From Timema cristinae (taxonomy: Eukaryota; Arthropoda; Insecta; Phasmatodea; Timematidae): a stretch of DNA of 64,000 nt. The stretch covers positions 44,943,159 through 45,007,158 of the forward strand of contig JBCFYV010011164.1 of assembly GCA_039000515.1 (NCBI GenBank), given 5' to 3'. Made by a program: the position numbers and the translations under genes. Shown here piece after piece: positions 45,838 through 57,718 of the stretch. Numbering within the stretch: the stretch's first letter is position 1; each line of letters opens with the position of its first letter. The notes below the pieces were generated by a model. The model searched no databases. It was not told the DNA's origin and was given only the letters and a program-made list of their open reading frames with translations.

Positions 45838-46190
45838 ACCTTAACTTAGGTGGTAGCATGTCTGCTGAGCTAAAAGTCCCGAGTTCAATTCCTGGCATTA
45901 CCGAAAAATCTACCATTGGTGAATAGTGAGTTTCCTTTTTCACAGTGGTGAATTAATGGTTGTTGACCTCGGTGGTTTTTGGGGTAAAGTGCTCATCTCA
46001 GGACCCGATGTTCGTGGGTTCAAGTCCAACCGATGTCGATAGATTTTTCTTGAGCGATAAAAATCCGTAGTACAACTTATTTCGGAGGGGCGGTAAAGCT
46101 GTTGGTCCCATGTCAATAGTGGCATATAAGATATGTGAAAATACCTTTCCCGACAAAATTGGTAGACCCTTTCGCTCTCACTCATAGAAA
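45838..46190 (+). repeat. two tRNA-derived SINE relics, another family
   Basis: First relic 45838-45925 has B box GAGTTCAATTCCTGG. Second 45962-46190 has GTGGGTTCAAGTCC and a body with CGGAGGGGCGGTAAAGC. Neither carries the tail of families A and B. Confidence 0.55.
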
Positions 46191-46542
46191 TTCTCGTGTG
46201 CTGACATTATCAGTCTGTTCAGAAGGTGCTCGGTAAATACCTCTAATAAAATATAAAAAGTCACTGGTTCGGGAATTGGATGTTGTGTCTGCTCTTGATG
46301 TTATTTAGTACATAATTAGTGCTGATATAATAATTTTGTTTATAAAGTGCGCAATAAATTCCTAAAATAATACAAAACTCTGCTCCCTTTTATATTATGT
46401 ATTAAGTCATCTTATATAATCCAGGTGCTAAATAATATCAACTAAAACATATAATTAACTACGTAGTTTTAACGTGTGCTATTTAAAAAAAAATACATTT
46501 GTGGTAGGAATAAACCAAAACATATTTATCTATAATAAATTG

Positions 46543-46548
46543 TTTATT
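46543..46548 (-). terminator. poly(A) signal of gene 2
   Basis: Minus strand AATAAA about 200 bases after the gene 2 stop, at the end of a moderately AT-rich 3' UTR. Confidence 0.65.
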
Positions 46549-46808
46549 GCTTTACAAACACACATTTTTTCATCAAACATTTCACAAGTCCTTTTACTGG
46601 CAGCAAAGTACAATTTCTAATAATTCTAAAAAAAATTCTAACATACTATTATACATATTGACAGTTAATTAATATTGTACACCAGTCCTTGGCAATAAGT
46701 TTCTTCATAGAATATCATGTCTGGTTTCATCTCTCATGGCAGCATCATGTATCTTGTGCTGTTGGTCTGCGCCTTCCTGCGTTGAAAGGAGCTAATCGTA
46801 GTCCGAAC
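46549..46808 (-). CDS. gene 2, terminal exon with stop and 3' UTR
   Basis: Acceptor TTGGTCCTAG, exon from 46808. One base completes the codon begun in the exon ending at 53330 (phase 2). Then 20 codons (FGLRLAPFNAGRRRPTAQDT) lead to TGA at 46747-46745, followed by a 3' UTR and AATAAA. The coding part is GC-rich in an AT-rich area. The exact phase fit to a donor 6.5 kb away and the poly(A) signal support this as the true 3' end. The C-terminus is basic (GRRRP). If the upstream exon were unspliced, the protein would end at a TAA at 53326-53328 instead. Confidence 0.62.
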
Positions 46809-46957
46809 CTAGGACCAAGATAACAACAAAACTGTCACACATAAATGATGTAATAATATTTTAATCGAGTTCGAAATTAAATATAATTGTATCCATGTAT
46901 GTTTTCTTCTACAGCAACTTAATACCTATCTGAGACAAACGCCTTTTTTTAAAAAAA

Positions 46958-47165
46958 AAACACAGCATCTTGCTAACCATTCGGGTTATACGCTCATGTA
47001 CTAATTACACTAGTGGGTTATGGACGAGGAAGTCTGAATTTAGTGGAAGTGTATCCAAATTTATGCTGAAAAAGCTTAGGAGACCATTTATGAAATCCAC
47101 CCTCAGTATACCTAACCGGGATCGAACCACAATCTCCCCTTCATCGGCAGTCTAGTCTATTGTTA
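46958..47165 (-). mobile_element. SINE family A, diverged
   Basis: Tail region CATCTTGCTAACCATTCGGG and B-box region GGGATCGAACCACAATC in plus view. It lies in the last intron of gene 2. Confidence 0.7.
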
Positions 47166-47288
47166 TATTAGCACCTTAGTCAATGCTGCCACTTATACTG
47201 AAATAATTCTAATACACATGAATTGATAAACTTACCATCCTAATTTGGAGAATAAGACATATTTATGTATACAATTATAATATAGACC

Positions 47289-47540
47289 TGCTTCGTTGGC
47301 CATATGGTCTATGGCGTCACTCTAGCAATAAGTTTTACTGCCGATGCCAGGGAAATCAGTGTTCAAATCCCAGCCAAGTGTACTGACAGTGGTTTTTCCT
47401 AAATGGATTTCCACTCTCCCTCCACGTAAATACTGGTACACTCTCTCTGTGTCCAGCCTTCATCATCCCTTACTGATTAGCGTAATCAGTACATATGCGT
47501 ATAGCCTGAACAGGTAGTAAAATGCAGGGCTAAAGATAAA
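47289..47540 (+). mobile_element. SINE family A subfamily with variant head
   Basis: Head TTCGTTGGCCATATGGTC, B box GTTCAAATCCC, body block CAGTGGTTTTTCCTAAATGG and a shared tail with changes. The CCGTATGGTC type of head is shared with the next copy. Confidence 0.8.
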
Positions 47541-47756
47541 AAATAAAATTACAGCATATAAATAGAAGATAAATATTTTACCTTGCATTAAGAGTCTAAA
47601 AAATAAATTACTATAGTTCAAATAAATACTAAATATTTAAAAATCTACGAAGCAATTTTATAACCTTTAAAAAATTTAATATTTGAAAAATGGGCCATAT
47701 TAGGAATATTCTAAACCTTTTATATTTGACTTGATGTATAACTGCTCTACTAACAG

Positions 47757-48010
47757 CCATTTCGGTGGCCGTATGGTCTAAGGCGCTACTCTCGCATTAG
47801 ACTAGACTGGCGGTCACGTATCGATCAAGGTTAGAATCTCAGTCGGGTGTATACTGAAGGTAGTTTTCCAAAATAGTTTTCCACTCTACCTCAAGTCAAA
47901 TGCGGGTGTACTTCTTCTAAATATAACCTTCCTAATCTCTAAAAACAATTAGCGTAGTTAGTACATAAGTTTATAACCCGAACGGGTAGTAGGACGCGTT
48001 TCTAAAAAAA
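47757..48010 (+). mobile_element. SINE family A subfamily with variant head, second copy
   Basis: Head TTTCGGTGGCCGTATGGTC, tail ATAACCCGAACGGGTAGTAG. Same subfamily and orientation as the copy 470 bp upstream. Confidence 0.82.
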
Positions 48011-48014
48011 AACT

Positions 48015-49600
48015 CTATTAACTGAATGATTCAGTTCCTTGTTCAAGTCGGAGATTCATTCTTACACATAACACTCCCACGACTCTTTAGCCAAGAATGC
48101 TAACTACTGCTAACAAGACATATTGGTGATCATTACAACGACTTTGACCAAGAGATTGTTTGTAAGATACACACAGTTATTCTACTTTTTTATTTTAAAT
48201 CTATCAGTTCAGCTTAGCCGAGTCTTTCCGGATTGGCCATAATAAACTTCTAAGGAACTATATAAATAAACATATTATTAGTTAATACTACAATGTTTGA
48301 CTACAAGAATAGGTGAATTAGTTCACTTATTTTTTGTGGGGGCAGGGGGGACCGAATTTTATTTGCCGAATATCGACGTAGGTTGAGATTTTTATAAATA
48401 CATCATATATATATATCCTCCCACCACTGTTTGTATATTGTATTAGTAATTAAAAGGGGGTGAAAAAAGTTGTATAAAATATAAATAGCTGATCACAAAA
48501 TTACAGTTTGAATAAAAAAAAGGGTATCTTGTATTATGTGCACCTGTAAATAAATACAATTTCTAATCAAAACTATTTCGCTTATGTTGTGGTGAAATCA
48601 TTTTGTTAAATTATGCATGTCATATATTACTCAATAAAACAAAAAGAAAATACGGTTTATTTGTTTTTCCGATGTTTTATTTCTTTCTTAGTGCTTATAA
48701 CACCTTTGTTAAAGAAGGTTATTTAGGACAATTCAAAAAGAAGGGAGTAAAAGGCCATTAAGGAAAATCTAAGTATTAGGAGAGGAGGTTGTTTATTGAG
48801 GATATTCTAATAAGAAAGGAAGAGGAGGAATTTTTAGATTAAATGCATTCATATAGTGTAGAGTGGGAGTAGAAAAACCACAACCCAATGTATCCGGTGG
48901 AGATTCGAACATTGACCTCCTTGTCATTGGCAATCACAAATTATTTTTTGCAAACTGGATTCCTCTTAGACCACGTGACAACTAACACAATATTTTACAC
49001 TGTTAAAGAAATTATCAAATTATTTGTGAACATTTAATCATACTTTACGACGCGTGTCGATATAAATCAGTTCAAATCGCACAAGCAGTTGTAAGTCATA
49101 GCTTTCCTTAGATTTGGCATAGTTTGTTTGTCATTGACATATCATATTCCTTTTTAAACATCGCAAAATACAGTGACGGGACAACTTCTCGAATAATTTC
49201 GCTAAAGTAGAATTTAGGTCTGTACCAAGGGGGGTCTTTTGGTGAGCTAAAACCCCTCCCAAAAGTATTATTAGCAATTTACTTATATTTTCTCCTCAGT
49301 TTCGTGTCTAGTAGATAAATGGTGTCATAAAATCAGTCACACCTCAACTATGTTAAAACCTTTAAATTACTTCAAGAATTTATTTTTATATTTTGACACT
49401 ACTTATTGGAGAACTTCACCTCTATTAATACTCCCCTCCCTTCAAAATAAATTCTTGGTTAAGACTCTACTATGACGTATTGTAAACATTAAAGCTAAAT
49501 ACCATTTATGTATCATGACATATGCAATACTTTTTTTTACATCGTGAACCCATCTATCCTCCATTTAAAATTTTATGTATATTGGGGTTAAATTATAATA
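48015..49600. other. gene 2 last intron, no gene recognised
   Basis: AT-rich. A diverged SINE-like relic (GGTGGAGATTCGAACATTG) lies at about 48830-48985. Confidence 0.4.
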
Positions 49601-49620
49601 TGTAATGTCTTTTTATTTTA

Positions 49621-49786
49621 GGTTTTCAACAAACCTGATGGCGGGTCATTCCTCCCAACGACAAAATTAAAACCTCTGATAGCCATCCTTATAATCAGAC
49701 GGAGCATGAAACCAGCTGGGGACCTTAGTAGCAACAAACAAAACGACCATTTTTTAACAACTCTTTCATTAAAAATGATATCTTAA
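49621..49786 (+). CDS. possible orphan terminal exon
   Basis: After a strong acceptor (TGTCTTTTTATTTTAG) an open frame of 54 codons runs to TAA at about 49784, starting VFNKPDGGSFLPTTKLKPL and containing ILIIRRSMKPAGDLSS. Composition is less AT-rich than the surroundings. No neighbouring exon in the same orientation was found, and it lies within gene 2 on the other strand. It could be the end of a separate gene, an alternative end of gene 1, or chance. Confidence 0.25.
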
Positions 49787-50212
49787 AATATGTTTCTTTG
49801 TGTATCGAACATATTTGATGGATTCTCATTGTGGTTTACTTTCCTCCCTTTACGTTAGTACGGGATCATAATGCCTGCCCTAACCCATTAGGTTGAGTCG
49901 TGAATAACCCATTTGTTGAAAACGTACTTCTTACTACTTAAGAAAAGTATTTTGATCAATTTAAAGAATATGATGTTTAGATGCGGCTATAACCGTAACT
50001 AGCAAATATGATATAATATGTGCATTTGTACACTTGTAATTATTGTACTATTGGCAGCAAAAAGCCAACTACATAGTTTATGGTGGTTGCGTTATCTGAT
50101 AGCAAGTGATCTTAATTGATCACACATTTGTATCCGATGATTTCCACATGTCCTTCACAGACTCTGCCTTAAAATATAAGTGAAGAGTGACCCTGAGCAT
50201 GGGACGATTCCT

Positions 50213-50282
50213 GGATAGCTCAGTGGCTAGAGTCGACATGGTAAGCCAAAGGTCCCGGACTCGATTCCCATGTCAAGGTGTC
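50213..50282 (+). repeat. tRNA-like relic
   Basis: TAGCTCAGTGGCTAGAG (A-box region) and CGGACTCGATTCCC (B-box region) are at tRNA spacing, but the T stem and acceptor stem do not pair, so it is a tRNA-derived repeat rather than a working gene. Confidence 0.55.
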
Positions 50283-50589
50283 ATTTTTCAATTTAAATAA
50301 TATAATATTTAGATATAACATAAAATAAAAGATATCGCTTAGCTATTTATTCCATTATGTTGGTAAATTTCAAGCCAAGACTTTAAATTATCATTTTTTA
50401 AATGCTGCCGAAAAAAAAAGAATTTAATTTTATCCTTTGTATCAGGCAGGTTTTAATGATTAACGATCTTACTGAAAAATTACGAAATAACCTAGTTTTT
50501 ATATATTTAAAAAAATATTCTCAGTGTTGGATTCTTTGTGGATTTATAGTGGATTAAATGTCAAGCTTGTTTTATTTGGTCCGACGGTA

Positions 50590-50760
50590 GTGGGGAGATT
50601 CAGGTTTTAATCCCGGCTGTTTGCACTGAGGATGATCTTCCTAATTATTTTGCCTCTCTCTCTCCATGCAAATGCGGCTATATTTTCTTTAAGTTTAATA
50701 TTTTTCCTCCTGTACATAAATGCGCATAGCACCGAGGGGTAATATGAAGTGAAGTAAGAG
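50590..50760 (+). repeat. diverged SINE A relic
   Basis: GGGGAGATTCAGGTTTTAATC, then CTCTCTCTCCATGCAAATGC and a remnant of the tail. Confidence 0.5.
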
Positions 50761-51379
50761 AAATAAAAGTACAGTGAGCGTGTCTTGAAGACTACAACAC
50801 ATTTCCCCCAATTTTGAAATTACAATCCTCTATTTGCACCTGGGAACGCCTTACAGATCGGCAATAAGCATTTCACACTACGAGACTGCTTGTCTAATAC
50901 ATCCCCTCTTCTGCGTCTCCATACACGAATGTTTAGGAATTAATCCCACTGCTTGCTATTGCATTAATTATTTTCTTTTTTTGTTCATACGCTTCAATGA
51001 AGATTTCTAAAAGTAATTTTTATTAATGACTTAGATAGTTTGAGCCGTGGCAATTGATAAAATAAAGCTTGTTAAGATTTAAATTAATATTTGCAACAGT
51101 ATGCATTCATTAAAATCTATTCAAATGACACTAAAACGTTATATACCTTAAGCTGATCTAATACTTTGGTTTAACGCTAAGACAACCACAACAGTGCTTG
51201 TTGGGTTAGTTTCCCACTTGGTGAAAGAGAGAAAAACTCTCATTGTCAAGATTCAATCATGGACTGTTCAATCATTAGACAGACGCACTCTATTTCAGCC
51301 CAAATGTCGGGCATAGAAGTCTTAGCATCGCGTGATCACAAACAATTTTATTCTCTAAGCTCAATTTTACTAAATATAT

Positions 51380-51715
51380 TATTATGGTTGGAATGTAGAA
51401 GACGCAGGAAAAGCTAAGTTTTTTTATTTTTTGCAGTTTTTGCATAAAACCATTTTTTTCAGTAAATTAAATCAGACATTGCTCCAGTAGAAATATAGAA
51501 TATAGTTTTCTACACATGGTGACATCAACAGTTCTTGAATATCTGTCATGAGCATAGTGGCATTAGATGAAAACAATTTTAATTAAAAATAAAGTACTCA
51601 CTAAATTCCAGGTCAACCTTGACATATATTCAACAAGTACTGAGGTCTCTATGTGAAGTCAATTGAAATCTGTATTTCTATTGAAGAAATATTTTAATTA
51701 TTTGCAGACTTTTTT
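51380..51715. mobile_element. foldback MITE copy 6, right end lost
   Basis: Left end ATTATGGTTGGAATGTAG to a break at about 51715, where LINE sequence starts directly. Confidence 0.75.
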
Positions 51716-52230
51716 TCCATCCAGTCCACCTGATGACACCATATCCCTTTCTTGAGTTAGTTCTATTTGGTCCCTATCATTACACTCAATTCCTATTTTG
51801 AGCTAGTTCTATCCAGTCCACCTCATTAGACCCTATTCTTATCTTGAGTTAGTTCTATCCAGTCCACCTCACTACACCCTATCTCTTTCAGATCCATTCT
51901 AATGTTATCCTCCCATCTGCGTCTAGGTCTTCTCAGGAATATTGTGTTTGCCAGTCAGTACCCTGAACAGGGTTCTATTTTCCTCACCTTTGTATTGTCT
52001 GCCCGCCATAACTTGAGAAATTTGATCACGCTAACAATGTCTGTTGATGAACACAGGGTACGTAACTTAAAATTATGTGACCTCATCCACTATATTCATA
52101 CCGTTTTAGAGTAAAATATTTTCCTGAGAACTTTGTTTTCTAGCACCCTAAATGTACACTCGTCATGTAAGGTAAGATACTAAGTTCCACAAACATGAAC
52201 CACCAGTTAAGTCTTTTTGTATATTCTTAG
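51716..52230 (-). mobile_element. LINE 3' relic, same family
   Basis: About four 46-bp units at 51718-51890 (CCAGTCCACCTCATTAGACC and so on), then the LINE ORF end in complement (CTAACAATGTCTGTTGATG in plus view). Confidence 0.75.
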
Positions 52231-52441
52231 TTTTACATATCTTGACAACCGGAGAGATGGTAGCACGGCAAAGCTCGTTGCTGTAAAATATAATTGTTTA
52301 TGTTTTGCTGGTCTTTGTATAGCGTCAGGGACAATATGCCCTAATTTCACCTCTTATTCTTCCGTACAATCCTGTACTCTGATATTGAGGTAACTTAATT
52401 CCAAGCGTGTTTGGGAAACAATTTTATCTGTCTTATTTTAA

Positions 52442-52490
52442 ACTAGCAGAAATACCCGGATTTGTCTGGGGTAACCACGCAATTCATCCC
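52442..52490 (+). repeat. interspersed repeat start (CTAGCAGAAATACCCGG)
   Basis: Short match to a common insect-repeat opening as I remember it. The rest, up to 53325, is unassigned DNA. Confidence 0.35.
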
Positions 52491-53329
52491 GGAAAACGAT
52501 TTTTTTTTTTGCTTCTAATGGGCAAAAAAATCTTTATTTTATTTCTTCTAGCCCAGTTTTTAATAAATTTAAAAAAATCTAATCAAATATTCTAAAATGC
52601 CTGACTCTAGGTGCACATGTTTGTGCACAGTGGATAATAATTATTAAATGGCAGTTCTCTCGTGCTGTAGATATTGCTCAATGCTCATTACCCACAAACA
52701 AACTCTTTAATGTATTAATATAGCTATCAAAAACTGCATTTAAAGAGTTATTGAAATGTCCCGATCATGATATGACAGATCCTAAAATATTAACAGCCTA
52801 TTTAGGGTCTCAAAGGGAGCGGAATTCGCAACAGTTGGAACTCTATGGGGCAAGAATTCTTTCAAGATTGGGTTGAATCAAGATGTGTTGTAATATTTTA
52901 AGTCATGTCTTGATGTTGCATGCTAGCGGAGGTTCATGGCACGTCCAGAAAATATGTACACGTATGTGGCTATAGTATTCCGCGTCAGCAAAGTCTGCCA
53001 GGACTGTGATTGGACCACACCACGTCCCGGAAATAGAGGCATATGCGCGGTAATAAATTTAATTTCATGTTCACACTTACGTGTTCAATTATGTTAAACC
53101 ACTTATGCGCGTATCACTATCCTCTTACTATGACTAACCTATCGTCTTTTGGGATCCTTTATAGTAGAGAATGATAGATAATAAGGATACCTTCAAAATA
53201 AGGCCTCAAGATCTGATAGCCTAGTTATGATAAATACACGAATAAAATAAAATTATAAAAAATGAGTTAACTTTAAGTTAATTTCATCATTTATGAAACA
53301 TATGATTAGACGATCAAGTTTTTCCTTAC

Positions 53330-53535
53330 GGTAATTGAACAAGAGGTCTTCCGGAGGCTTTCCTGCAACCTCCATCGTTGTCTCGGAGGAAACCTGGAGA
53401 GCAACGGCGTTTCTTGCGTCTCACGTTGTGCGCATGCGCCGAAGGATTACCTGAAGGGTTGTAAGCGGTGTTATCTTCGGAACTCTTCTCTAGACCAGAG
53501 TTGCTACTTGATGCATTCGATGAGGCGGTGGGTTT
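53330..53535 (-). CDS. gene 2, exon with polybasic site and two-cysteine motif
   Basis: Acceptor TTATTGTTCCAG, donor TTACC then GTAAGG. Reads from phase 0 to phase 2. The first 40 residues are Ser/Asn/Ala-rich and presumably disordered (PTASSNASSSNSGLEKSSED), with an NAS sequon. Then comes the polybasic run RRKKRR, a furin-type processing site, and CSPGFLRDNDGGC, a pair of cysteines with the C-x2-GF-x-R-D-x2-GGC pattern I remember from short insect secreted proteins. Cleavage after the basic run would free a small cationic C-terminal peptide with one disulfide. I cannot name the gene. In-frame read-through of the donor meets TAA at once. Confidence 0.72.
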
Positions 53536-53831
53536 CTGGAACAATAAAATGTTTACTCCAAGAGTTAGTGAGCCCATTTATGGGCTAACAAATCACCTTC
53601 TGGAGGGGTTGGGCTCAAAACAAACGTTGAGCTGTTTCGCTATATTTAAATAATATTTTGCTATCACAAAATAGGATTTACGTCAAAATGGAGAGAAAAG
53701 GTGCCATTTAACAGACTCACCCCTTAAATATTATAATTTAAAATATGTAAAGATAATACATTTCCCTGATTTCCACGATTCTTTACACAAATAATATCAT
53801 TTCTGAAATCAAGCTAACTGATAGAGAGTTA

Positions 53832-53865
<34 letters not shown>

Positions 53866-54419
53866 TATAATATATAATGGTCACATCATTACATTTATGT
53901 TATTCAAGAATTCCTTTCAAGAATTTGAAGCGTCAAAGTTCCTTCCATAAAAAAAAAAAAGCAGATGGCCGCCATCAATTCATAAGACATATTATTAGCT
54001 ACTAATAAGACAATAATTATTTTAAAAATATGTCTTGGAGATGGATTAAACACCTAAAACTCTGGTCTTGCTTTAGTTGTCCAACTTGTTTACTCAAGAG
54101 GTAGAAAACATATCCAGCTAAGGGCTCCTGGTTCAATTTAGGGCATGGTGACCTTTGTATATATTACTGGAAAAATTAGGGATTGACTCAATAAAATTTT
54201 TTAATTTACGATCTAAAGAATGGATATTGTGCAAGTTAAGGGTTAATTAAGAACTGAATTGGTAGTCACACGGCGAGTAAGGCATCAGACTCACAATATA
54301 CAATTGAAAAGCCAAGTTTCATTTTATTGGTCGGGTGAATGTTTTTTCATCCATTATCCACGTTAATGCAACTACACAACTATAATAAACAAAAAGTTAT
54401 CATCCTAACTTTATATATT

Positions 54420-54585
54420 ATTATTATTATTGGCACCGCGTCTTACTACCCGTTCGGGTTATACGCACTTACGCTAATGTGTAATGGTAGGGTGATTATG
54501 AGATTAAATGAAGGACCTACAGTTTAACGTGGAATCCGAACCACGGTGGAGGCCTGGCATTCCCCACATTCACAAGATAACTTGT
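54420..54585 (-). mobile_element. SINE family B, 5'-truncated
   Basis: Tail and body only, with (ATT)n at the left. Exact duplication CTTTATATATT at 54409-54419 and 54586-54596. It lies in a gene 2 intron. Confidence 0.9.
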
Positions 54586-54599
54586 CTTTATATATTGAT

Positions 54600-55545
54600 T
54601 CATATACGACACACAAATAAAAATAAATTTTGATCTGAAAATGTTGTGCTTATGCAATCAGTTGGTGCGTTTTAAACACCTCCAGTACAAAATAAATAGT
54701 ACGACACAATCAGACAAACTTTATTATATAGTTTATAATGGCTTGGAAGAAAATGTTCAAAAATAGGTTTTCAGTGACTTAATTAAGTTTTACTCATAAA
54801 AACAAACACATAAACTATTCTTGTTTATCACAATAAACCGAATTGTTCAAATTAATATTTTTAGCAAATTTAATTTTCCAAATTATTTATTTGTTAACTA
54901 CCTTAAAATAATGTTTAATATGTAAAAATAAAGTTATCTTATTTATCATCAAACTCAATATTCAAGGCCAGTTTCAAAAAGTTTCAAATTTTCTACAATT
55001 TTTCCTACGTAAGCTACCCTTAAATTAGTATATTTAAAAAAAATAAACATACATTATTATTAATCATATAAAATAGTGCCCCAATACAAATTTTGAACAT
55101 ATTCGTTAAAGAAATTATCAGACAAATTCAAATTCTTTCATAAATCAGTAATCAATAAACTATTATAAATAAAATTATTTTATAAAAACAAAATATATAT
55201 TACTGTATCATTTATAAAGTAAACAACTTAACATATACACATTTAGAACCAAATAGCTAAAGCTTTTTTTTAAATATCTGAATAAAAGAAAACAATCATC
55301 AGTAAACTACCCCTAATCAAATTTTCCCCAAAAATCAAGTAAACAGCTATATTTGCCATATCAAACACTCCGCAGAGATACATTTTAAACAAAATCACTA
55401 AAGCCATTATCAAAATATTCTGAATTTTCTAGAATCACTCATCAAAAACTACCCTTAATTTAGAGGCTAATGTCAAAATAAAAAAACATAAACTCTGAGA
55501 TATCCGTAAATATAGTCTATATGTGTATAAACTAATATTAGGTGA
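54600..55545. other. gene 2 intron, no gene recognised
   Basis: Very AT-rich, with three similar stretches around CAAATTTTCNACAATTTT-like motifs (about 54965, 55130, 55410) that suggest a degenerate long tandem repeat. Confidence 0.35.
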
Positions 55546-55551
55546 TTTTAC

Positions 55552-55793
55552 CTGATGAGGTATGTATTGTGCTATTTGCACTTCCATTAGCAGGATTCTC
55601 CTTCTCTGTGTCCTTACAGTTTGTAGAATTGCCAACATCATGTGAAGTGTTACTGGATTGTGTGAGGTTGCTAGTACTGGGCCCTCTGTGGTACTGAGGT
55701 TTGTCAGGTTGGCTAAGATCACTTCGGCTCAATGGTGGGAGCGCTGGGTTCTACTGGGTCATGATAGTCGTAATTGTACTCGTCATTATAGCT
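55552..55793 (-). CDS. gene 2, linker exon with frame problem
   Basis: Acceptor TTGTAATTTCAG, donor CATCAG then GTAAAATC. From phase 0 it starts SYNDEYNYDYHDPVEPS, an acidic Tyr-rich segment, then meets TGA after 24 codons. A neighbouring frame continues as a Ser/Thr/Asn-rich linker (SRSDLSQPDKPQYHRGPSTS and onward) like that of the next exon. Exon length is 242, whereas both neighbours need a multiple of three. So at least one base is missing or extra, or a small exon has been missed. The splice sites and composition favour a real exon. Confidence 0.55.
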
Positions 55794-55799
55794 CTGAAA

Positions 55800-56385
55800 T
55801 TACAACACAGTACAGGCATACACAATTATGATTAGGTTCGAGCCCAGGACTTCTGGACGAATGTTATATGAAGGCTACAGGGGAAAAAAAAGGAGAGAAG
55901 TCCAATTTTAACTCATATTGATTTCGTGCTGCCATCTGTTAGACAATCATAAGACCTTTGTATAGAACTTTAGATTAGGGTTAAAAGACGTCTCTTCATA
56001 TATAAAATAATTTTTCTTAAATATTTGTTGTGGTCCTTATAGGGTTTGAAATATAAATATTGTGATTCTGGGAAATGTTTATACCTTTCTTATATACACA
56101 AAACACACACACAATATATATTTATAGTAATATATATATATATATAATAAATATAATAAACTGAAAGGTACAGACGAAAAAGAAGGAAAGTCACATTACA
56201 AACATATTTCAAGACAACTATATTTATATCTCAAAGCCCATAAAACCTCAGCAAATACCTTCTTTCAATTAATTTATATATGACAGAGATCTCTTTTAAC
56301 TATAATATAAAGTTCAACACAAATATCTTATGACTGTCTAACTGTTGTACTGTTATAATTGTACCATCTCCATCGTATGTATAAT
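55800..56385. other. gene 2 intron, no gene recognised
   Basis: AT-rich, with CA and TA runs at 56098-56155. Confidence 0.4.
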
Positions 56386-56389
56386 ATAT

Positions 56390-56590
56390 CACCATGTCTT
56401 ACTATCCATCCGGGCTATCCATGAATTCACACAAATAGTTTGAAGATGAATAAGGTAACAATATTATTGGAGGAAATTTACCCTTATTTGCCTTTAGGGA
56501 GGGAGGAAAACCATTTAGGAAAAATCACCCTCATTACACCCAGCGACGTCCGTATCACCAGTAAAACAGACGCCTTAGCCCTAGTTTCTA
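56390..56590 (-). mobile_element. SINE family A, diverged
   Basis: ATGTCTTACTATCCATCCGG (tail) and AAACCATTTAGGAAAAATCA (body) in plus view. The head is degraded. Confidence 0.7.
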
Positions 56591-57127
56591 ATTATGAGTG
56601 TTATATAATGAAATTTTAATTTATATTAAGTCAAAGTCATCCATTAATTTCAATAACTCTGATGGAGATATATATTAACAAAAATAAATTTATTATCATT
56701 AATATATCGTCCCACCACCCGAATTCATTCTTTAAATGGTGAGTCATCGATATAATTGGGATCAGTGTTAATTTTTTTTTAATATCGATTTTTAAAAGAA
56801 AGCCCTTATTAAGTCGAAATAAAATGTAGAATATAAATTCTTTCCAATTCTTGTTGCAGTAGTTTTGGTATAAACTCGTGATACACGCAGTCCAATTCTT
56901 TTGATTCGATAGGTCAGTTTTATTATCAGAGCTAATGCCACACTCCTCCACTCGTTACCTCCCTATCTCATGGTCACCTCCAAGTCCAGTGGCCCACTTT
57001 ATTACATTTTGGTCTAAGTAGGTGTCTTGTATTTAGTATAGCACCGCACTAAGTCAGAATATGAAAGTGGCACTGTCATGTGGGGTGATTTAGTAAGAAA
57101 CAGATTTATTCTAATAGAGTAGGACCC

Positions 57128-57300
57128 ACATTGGTGGTCAAATCATGTAAGGCATCACTCCCAAATTAAACTGGAAACTATGACGGGGAGATAGGGGTTC
57201 GAATCCTGGGCGAGTGTATTAAATGATTTATCGCTTTTTTCCCTTCTTACAAATGCAGCTCTATTTCCTATAAATTCTACCCTTTTCATGCTCATAAATA
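57128..57300 (+). repeat. tRNA-derived SINE relic
   Basis: Head ATTGGTGGTCAAATCATG, B box GGGGTTCGAATCCTGG, body like family A with the tail missing. Confidence 0.6.
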
Positions 57301-57503
57301 GAGAGAGGCGAGTCAAATCTTTCCAAGTCATGTGTGGACAAAACCCTCATAGAAAGTTATTTAGTTAAAATTCTGGCTACAGCATCAACATTCATAGTGT
57401 TCAGATAACCAGATTGTTACTAGCTTAATACTATTGTATTCAACGTGCGCTTTCCCAACACACATTATATCCACATGTGCCTTACAAAATAGCACAGCTT
57501 AGA

Positions 57504-57659
57504 TTATTATTATTAATTATTTATTAGCACCGCGTCTTACTACCCATTCGGGTTATACGCACTTACGCTAATGTGTAATGGTAGGGTGATTGTGAGATTA
57601 AATGAAGGACCTACAGTTTAACGTGGAATCCGAACCACGGTGGAGACCTGGCATTCCTC
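57504..57659 (-). mobile_element. SINE family B, 5'-truncated
   Basis: Ends near the same body position as the 54420 copy. Exact 11-bp duplication CACAGCTTAGA at 57493-57503 and 57660-57670. Confidence 0.92.
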
Positions 57660-57718
57660 CACAGCTTAGAGTAGGCTCAAGTATTTCTATAAATCTCATG
57701 ATCATTATTTATGTTTGT

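Noticed and set aside
50213..50282. Possible tRNA gene
   Set aside because: A and B boxes are present, but the acceptor and T stems do not pair; treated as a tRNA-derived relic.
55435..55722. Third-frame ORF of 95 codons over the gene 2 linker exon
   Set aside because: It runs through the donor into intron and its composition is unlike the neighbouring exons. It would, however, fit the exon-end phase, so it is rejected only tentatively.
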